Shown here: one piece after another, positions 61,269-64,000 of the stretch
Layout: every line of letters begins with the position of its first letter
How positions within the stretch are numbered: the first letter of the stretch is position 1
DNA from: Bacillota bacterium
GTDB lineage: Bacteria; Bacillota; Clostridia; Lachnospirales; Lachnospiraceae
Assembly: GCA_023392535.1 (NCBI GenBank)
Contig: JAEVYY010000009.1
Coordinates: 496,001 to 560,000, forward strand
Length of the DNA stretch: 64,000 bases
Direction: 5' to 3'
The notes under the pieces: model-generated
Seen by the model: the letters and a program-made list of their open reading frames with translations, nothing else
Told to the model about the DNA's origin: nothing
The model's database searches: none
Translations under genes and position numbers: made by a program

Positions 61269-61997
61269 TTAACCTGCTATCTCTAATAATGTCAACGGAT
61301 TAATGAACTGGTCATTTACCATAATTTCATATCCGAGTTTCGTACTAGTCTCATCCATTTGATATAGTACCGTTCCTCTTGGTATCTCATCTTTTTCTGA
61401 TACTCTGGCTGGTGCTGCATTTCGATAAATAGAAACGTATCCATTTCCATGATCGATCTTAATCATATTACCAAAATCCGTATCATCCGGACCCACATAG
61501 CTGACAATACCATCGCCTGCCGAAATCACATTAGTTCCAGCTCCTGCTTGAAAGATGACCATCGGAATATCAAGCGCTCCCTCGCCAGCTGCTTCGTTTG
61601 CATTTGCTTCTGTCATAGTAGCTGTACCGCTGAGTGGAAAGCCCGTCGGTTTACTTTTTTCCGCCATCTCTTCTGCTTTTTTTGCTTCTGCTTCAACTTT
61701 CTGGTTCACTGTATCGCTCAATATTGAAACTTTATTATTCAGTTCTTCATTTAGTTTTGTAAGCTCCAGGTTCTTTGTCGTTAAATTTAGTATTTCTTCC
61801 GTTGTTTTTGAGGAAACATTAACTTTTCCAAAGATATTTGCAATACTATAGGAACTAAGCACTAATACAAGTAATAGAAAGCCTGTAATCGTACGTAATG
61901 CCCAGCTTGGCATTTGTAATTGCCTTACGCCATCATTAGTTCCGCTTGTAATCACCATAAATGTATACCGCTTTTTCTTTTTGGTTTTCTTCTGCAT
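61269..61997 (-). CDS. Membrane-anchored LytM/M23-like protein, probably non-catalytic
   Basis: 242 residues. A basic N terminus, one membrane helix (about 25-47), a coiled coil (about 55-105), then a LytM-type fold (GDGIVSYVGPDDTDFGNMIK, DHGNGYVSIYRN). The zinc ligands are lost: the HxGxD position reads GALDI, the HxH after the 'Y' reads YRN, and the last HFE-like site reads GYEIM. So it is likely a structural or activator homologue, like EnvC. The ATG at 61997 follows GGAGGTGA. It is cotranscribed with the bactofilin. Confidence 0.87.
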   Translation of the reverse strand: MQKKTKKKKRYTFMVITSGTNDGVRQLQMPSWALRTITGFLLLVLVLSSYSIANIFGKVNVSSKTTEEILNLTTKNLELTKLNEELNNKVSILSDTVNQKVEAEAKKAEEMAEKSKPTGFPLSGTATMTEANANEAAGEGALDIPMVIFQAGAGTNVISAGDGIVSYVGPDDTDFGNMIKIDHGNGYVSIYRNAAPARVSEKDEIPRGTVLYQMDETSTKLGYEIMVNDQFINPLTLLEIAG

Positions 61998-62100
61998 AGA
62001 AAAATCACCTCCGATAAACATTTACCATTTTATCACAGATGATTTTTTTTCACAATCTTTTCTTAATAATTTCGTAACATTTTATGAATATTTATCCAAT

Positions 62101-63162
62101 TTAAACAGATAATTCCATATCTCCGTCTTGAATCCATCCTTTTTTTCTCATAAATTCTGAGATGATCAGTGAAAGAATAGCTGGTAATATAAAATGTAAT
62201 GCAATAATTTCTATAATAACAATAGTAGGAGAATATGTCTGTGTCATGGTCTGATATGTTGTTATCTGTCCAACCAGACCAGCAGTTCCCATACCAGAGC
62301 CTGTTGCATTATTTGTCATACCTACAAGCACGGTAGAGATAGGTCCCAAAATAGCACTTGTAAGAATAGCAGGCAGCCAGATAATCGGTTTTTTTACAAT
62401 ATTACCAATTTGCAACATACTCGTTCCAAGACCCTGAGCCAATAATCCATTTACTTTATTTTCACGGAAACTAGCTACCGCGAAACCAACCATGTTCGCG
62501 CAACAGCCAACGGTTGCCGCTCCAGCAGCAATTCCCGATAGATTTAAAATAATTCCGAGGGCAGCTGAACTAATTGGCAATGTCAAAATAATACCCATCA
62601 ATACAGAGACTATTATTCCCATTAAAAATGGTGCCTGAATGGTTCCCCAATTAATGATTTCACCAATTCCAGTCATAAAGGCCGAAATAGGTGGTCCTAA
62701 AATAAGACCTACCGTCCCGCCTGCAATAATACAAACAAACGGTGTGATTAATATATCTATCTTTGTCTTTCCAGATACTGCATGACCTATATAAATGCCT
62801 GTCAAAGCTGCTATAAATGCACCCAATGGCTCACCTGGTCCAGAAAACTGCATCACACCATCTACAAGAACGGTACCAGCAATAATTTTACCAGCGAACG
62901 CTCCTATCATCCCTGTTACCGCCGCTGATATTGTTACCAATGGTGATTCTTTGAATCTAATCGCTACACCAAGACCAATTCCCGCTCCTGTTACGGTTGC
63001 TGCAACTTTCCCAAGCATGAAAATGTACATACCAATAGGACCCGCCACTAAATTTCCTATCTGCTGAATAATAGTTCCGATAATTAATGTTGCAAAAAGA
63101 CCGGATGCCATACCGCTCAAGCCATCAATAAAAATACGTTCTGCTACTTTCTTTAAAATATT
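62101..63162 (-). CDS. PTS sugar transporter subunit IIC-like membrane protein (PF13303 type)
   Basis: 353 residues, eight to ten hydrophobic helices rich in Gly and Ala. It has FIDGLSGMASGLFATLIIGT, GLGVAIRFKESPLVTISAA, LISTVLVGMTNNATGSGMGTAG and a cytoplasmic C terminus, resembling PF13303 'PTS_EIIC_2' proteins. There is no IIA or IIB domain here or nearby, so phosphotransfer is unproven. The ATG at 63162 follows GGAGG. It lies 95 bases downstream of niaR, which may control it. Confidence 0.78.
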   Translation of the reverse strand, partial: NILKKVAERIFIDGLSGMASGLFATLIIGTIIQQIGNLVAGPIGMYIFMLGKVAATVTGAGIGLGVAIRFKESPLVTISAAVTGMIGAFAGKIIAGTVLVDGVMQFSGPGEPLGAFIAALTGIYIGHAVSGKTKIDILITPFVCIIAGGTVGLILGPPISAFMTGIGEIINWGTIQAPFLMGIIVSVLMGIILTLPISSAALGIILNLSGIAAGAATVGCCANMVGFAVASFRENKVNGLLAQGLGTSMLQIGNIVKKPIIWLPAILTSAILGPISTVLVGMTNNATGSGMGTAGLVGQITTYQTMTQTYSPTIVIIEIIALHFILPAILSLIISEFMRKKGWIQDGDMELSV

Positions 63163-63191
63163 CATTATAATGATCCTCCACACCTTTTTTA

Positions 63192-63229
63192 GACAAAACC
63201 GTTTTTAATGTATATTCATGTGTCTTGTC
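63192..63229. promoter_or_regulatory. Candidate operator upstream of the PTS-IIC-like gene
   Basis: GACAAAAC (63192-63199) and GTCTTGTC (63222-63229) are inverted arms matching at seven of eight positions, with centres 30 bases apart, flanking the -10 box. NiaR is a candidate binder but I could not confirm its consensus. Confidence 0.3.
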
Positions 63230-63235
63230 AGTCAA
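63207..63235 (-). promoter_or_regulatory. Promoter of the PTS-IIC-like gene
   Basis: TTGACT (63235-63230) and TACATT (63212-63207) are separated by 17 bases. It indicates that the permease gene can be transcribed separately from niaR. Confidence 0.6.
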
Positions 63236-63257
63236 GAGTAAAGATATCACATTCATC

Positions 63258-63776
63258 CTATTTTATCAAGTATCCTTTTTTTAACAGTTGGTCTTCTATT
63301 TGTTCTAGGATTTCTTCGCTGTCGGCAACAATCGTATGATAATGAATTCCCATGGTAAGTTCATTTAATGGTTTCGTCCTGTTTTCCTTTACCTGACACA
63401 TAAATTTTTCAGCATCCGACCTGCTATTGATCAGCAAATCCACCATAATCTGTCCATAGATTGGATGTTCCACAACGACGTCCAATACTCTCCCCCCGAG
63501 ATCCACAATTGTAAACAACTCATCCAGTATCTCTGTTTCAAGATGTTTTACTTTGTAACTTTTTTTATATGTTCCACTTTCCTGTGTGTTAGCAAACAAA
63601 ACATATCCCTTATTTGTCGATAATATATTTTTATTAACAGCACGCAACAAAGCAATATCCTGTACTATGACCTGTCTGCTGACACACATGCGCTTTGCAA
63701 GTTCCGTCCCTGATATTGGCTGATTACTGTTTTTTAAGATTTGCAAAATCTCTTCTCTTCTTTGCTCTCCATCCAT
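63258..63776 (-). CDS. niaR: Niacin-responsive repressor NiaR (YrxA type)
   Basis: 172 residues. An N-terminal winged helix-turn-helix (ISGTELAKRMCVSRQVIVQD) is followed by a 3H domain with histidines in VVVEHPIYGQI and TMGIHYHTIV, which bind metal and nicotinate. NiaR represses NAD synthesis or niacin transport genes when niacin is present. The ATG at 63776 follows GGGTGG; ten upstream in-frame codons lack a better site. No NAD gene is in the window; the IIC-like permease downstream is the only visible target candidate. Confidence 0.9.
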   Translation of the reverse strand: MDGEQRREEILQILKNSNQPISGTELAKRMCVSRQVIVQDIALLRAVNKNILSTNKGYVLFANTQESGTYKKSYKVKHLETEILDELFTIVDLGGRVLDVVVEHPIYGQIMVDLLINSRSDAEKFMCQVKENRTKPLNELTMGIHYHTIVADSEEILEQIEDQLLKKGYLIK

Positions 63777-63877
63777 ACAAATACCACCCTTCCTAATTGT
63801 CCTCACATTTTATTATTCTATCACAAAATTTCTGTCTATCACATTATCTTTAGTAAAATTTAAAACGAATTTTTATC

Positions 63878-63906
63878 TTTACTTTTGCACTTTTGTGTGA
63901 TATTCT
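63878..63906 (+). promoter_or_regulatory. Probable promoter of the cold-shock gene
   Basis: TTTACT (63878-63883) and TATTCT (63901-63906) are separated by 17 bases. A small TTGTTG/CAACAA hairpin (63911-63926) lies in the leader. Confidence 0.5.
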
Positions 63907-63959
63907 TAATTTGTTGTAATCAACAACATAATATCATATTTTTTTTGGAGGAATCTACA

Positions 63960-64000
63960 ATGAACAAAGGTACAGTGAAATGGTTTAACAACCAAAAAGG
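63960..64000 (+). CDS. Cold-shock protein (CspA family), 5' end only
   Basis: Only the first 13 codons are in the window. They read MNKGTVKWFNNQK, the start of the cold-shock domain with the KWFN motif. GGAGG stands ahead of the ATG. Members are RNA chaperones of about 65-70 residues. The remainder lies beyond base 64000. Confidence 0.9.
   Translation, partial: MNKGTVKWFNNQK

Noticed and set aside
1..64000. CRISPR array, prophage, insertion sequence or integrated element
   Set aside because: No regular repeat-spacer pattern, transposase, integrase, phage structural gene or flanking direct repeat was seen.

Overview
The window is AT-rich, densely packed DNA from the chromosome of a low-GC Gram-positive anaerobe. 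The class Clostridia, probably family Lachnospiraceae, fits best. The evidence is tryptophan-type T-box leaders, TrpXYZ-type tryptophan uptake, Shine-Dalgarno sites close to AGGAGG, rubrerythrin, a COG0523 metal chaperone, DUF1836, DUF815, CpXC and CmpB families, and a dgt-dnaG-rpoD-trmK-nif3 block. The species cannot be named from the sequence. I see no CRISPR array, insertion sequence, prophage, integrase or rRNA.

Layout. 1-1000: 5' part of trpE behind a Trp T-box and a consensus promoter. 1013-6208: a TetR regulator with a membrane acyltransferase, divergent from an ABC-F ATPase, a PHP phosphatase and a HAD phosphatase. 6275-14363: a small acidic protein, then a leftward run of two HAD phosphatases, polyphosphate kinase, a Ppx/GppA-HD protein, a DUF815 ATPase and PheA. 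14562-15593: a membrane-anchored DUF5050 protein. 15679-19724: a folate operon (folC, folE, HD protein, folP, folBK). 19825-23482: a CmpB-like membrane protein, a MATE exporter, and pyrBI preceded by a leader ORF that contains a terminator. 23507-26726: trpXYZ behind a second Trp T-box. 26745-31249: two secreted proteins, an AraC regulator and an AGCS symporter. 31329-39986: a sugar-binding-like/GGDEF fusion and a metal block (znuABC, rubrerythrin, CmpB-like protein, two COG0523-type GTPases). 40107-42480: a polar amino-acid ABC importer. 42648-42990: RNase P RNA. 43043-50318: nucleoside kinase, nif3, trmK, rpoD, dnaG and dgt. 50482-56034: an esterase divergent from a condensation-type acyltransferase and a zinc-ribbon membrane protein, then DUF4125, a GerMN-like lipoprotein and a CpXC protein. 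56292-58796: small enzymes and a tRNA-Leu. 58872-64000: DUF1836, a PHP enzyme, a YerC/TrpR-like regulator, a bactofilin with a degenerate LytM partner, a PTS-IIC-like permease, NiaR and the start of a cold-shock gene.

How genes work together. Two separate transcripts, trpE and trpXYZ, carry TGG specifier codons, so synthesis and uptake of tryptophan should both respond to uncharged tRNA-Trp. Chorismate is also drawn towards phenylalanine by PheA. Polyphosphate synthesis and breakdown genes are adjacent. The 31-42 kb block brings together metal import, metal-chaperone GTPases and oxidative-stress rubrerythrin.

The most unusual signals are these. The pyrBI leader looks like a Gram-positive version of translation-coupled attenuation. 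The tRNA-Leu has anticodon AAG, which is rare in bacteria. A COG0523-type GTPase is fused to a YcgQ-like C-terminal domain. An uncharacterised esterase, condensation-domain and zinc-ribbon cluster is present. A bactofilin is paired with a LytM-like protein that has lost its metal ligands.
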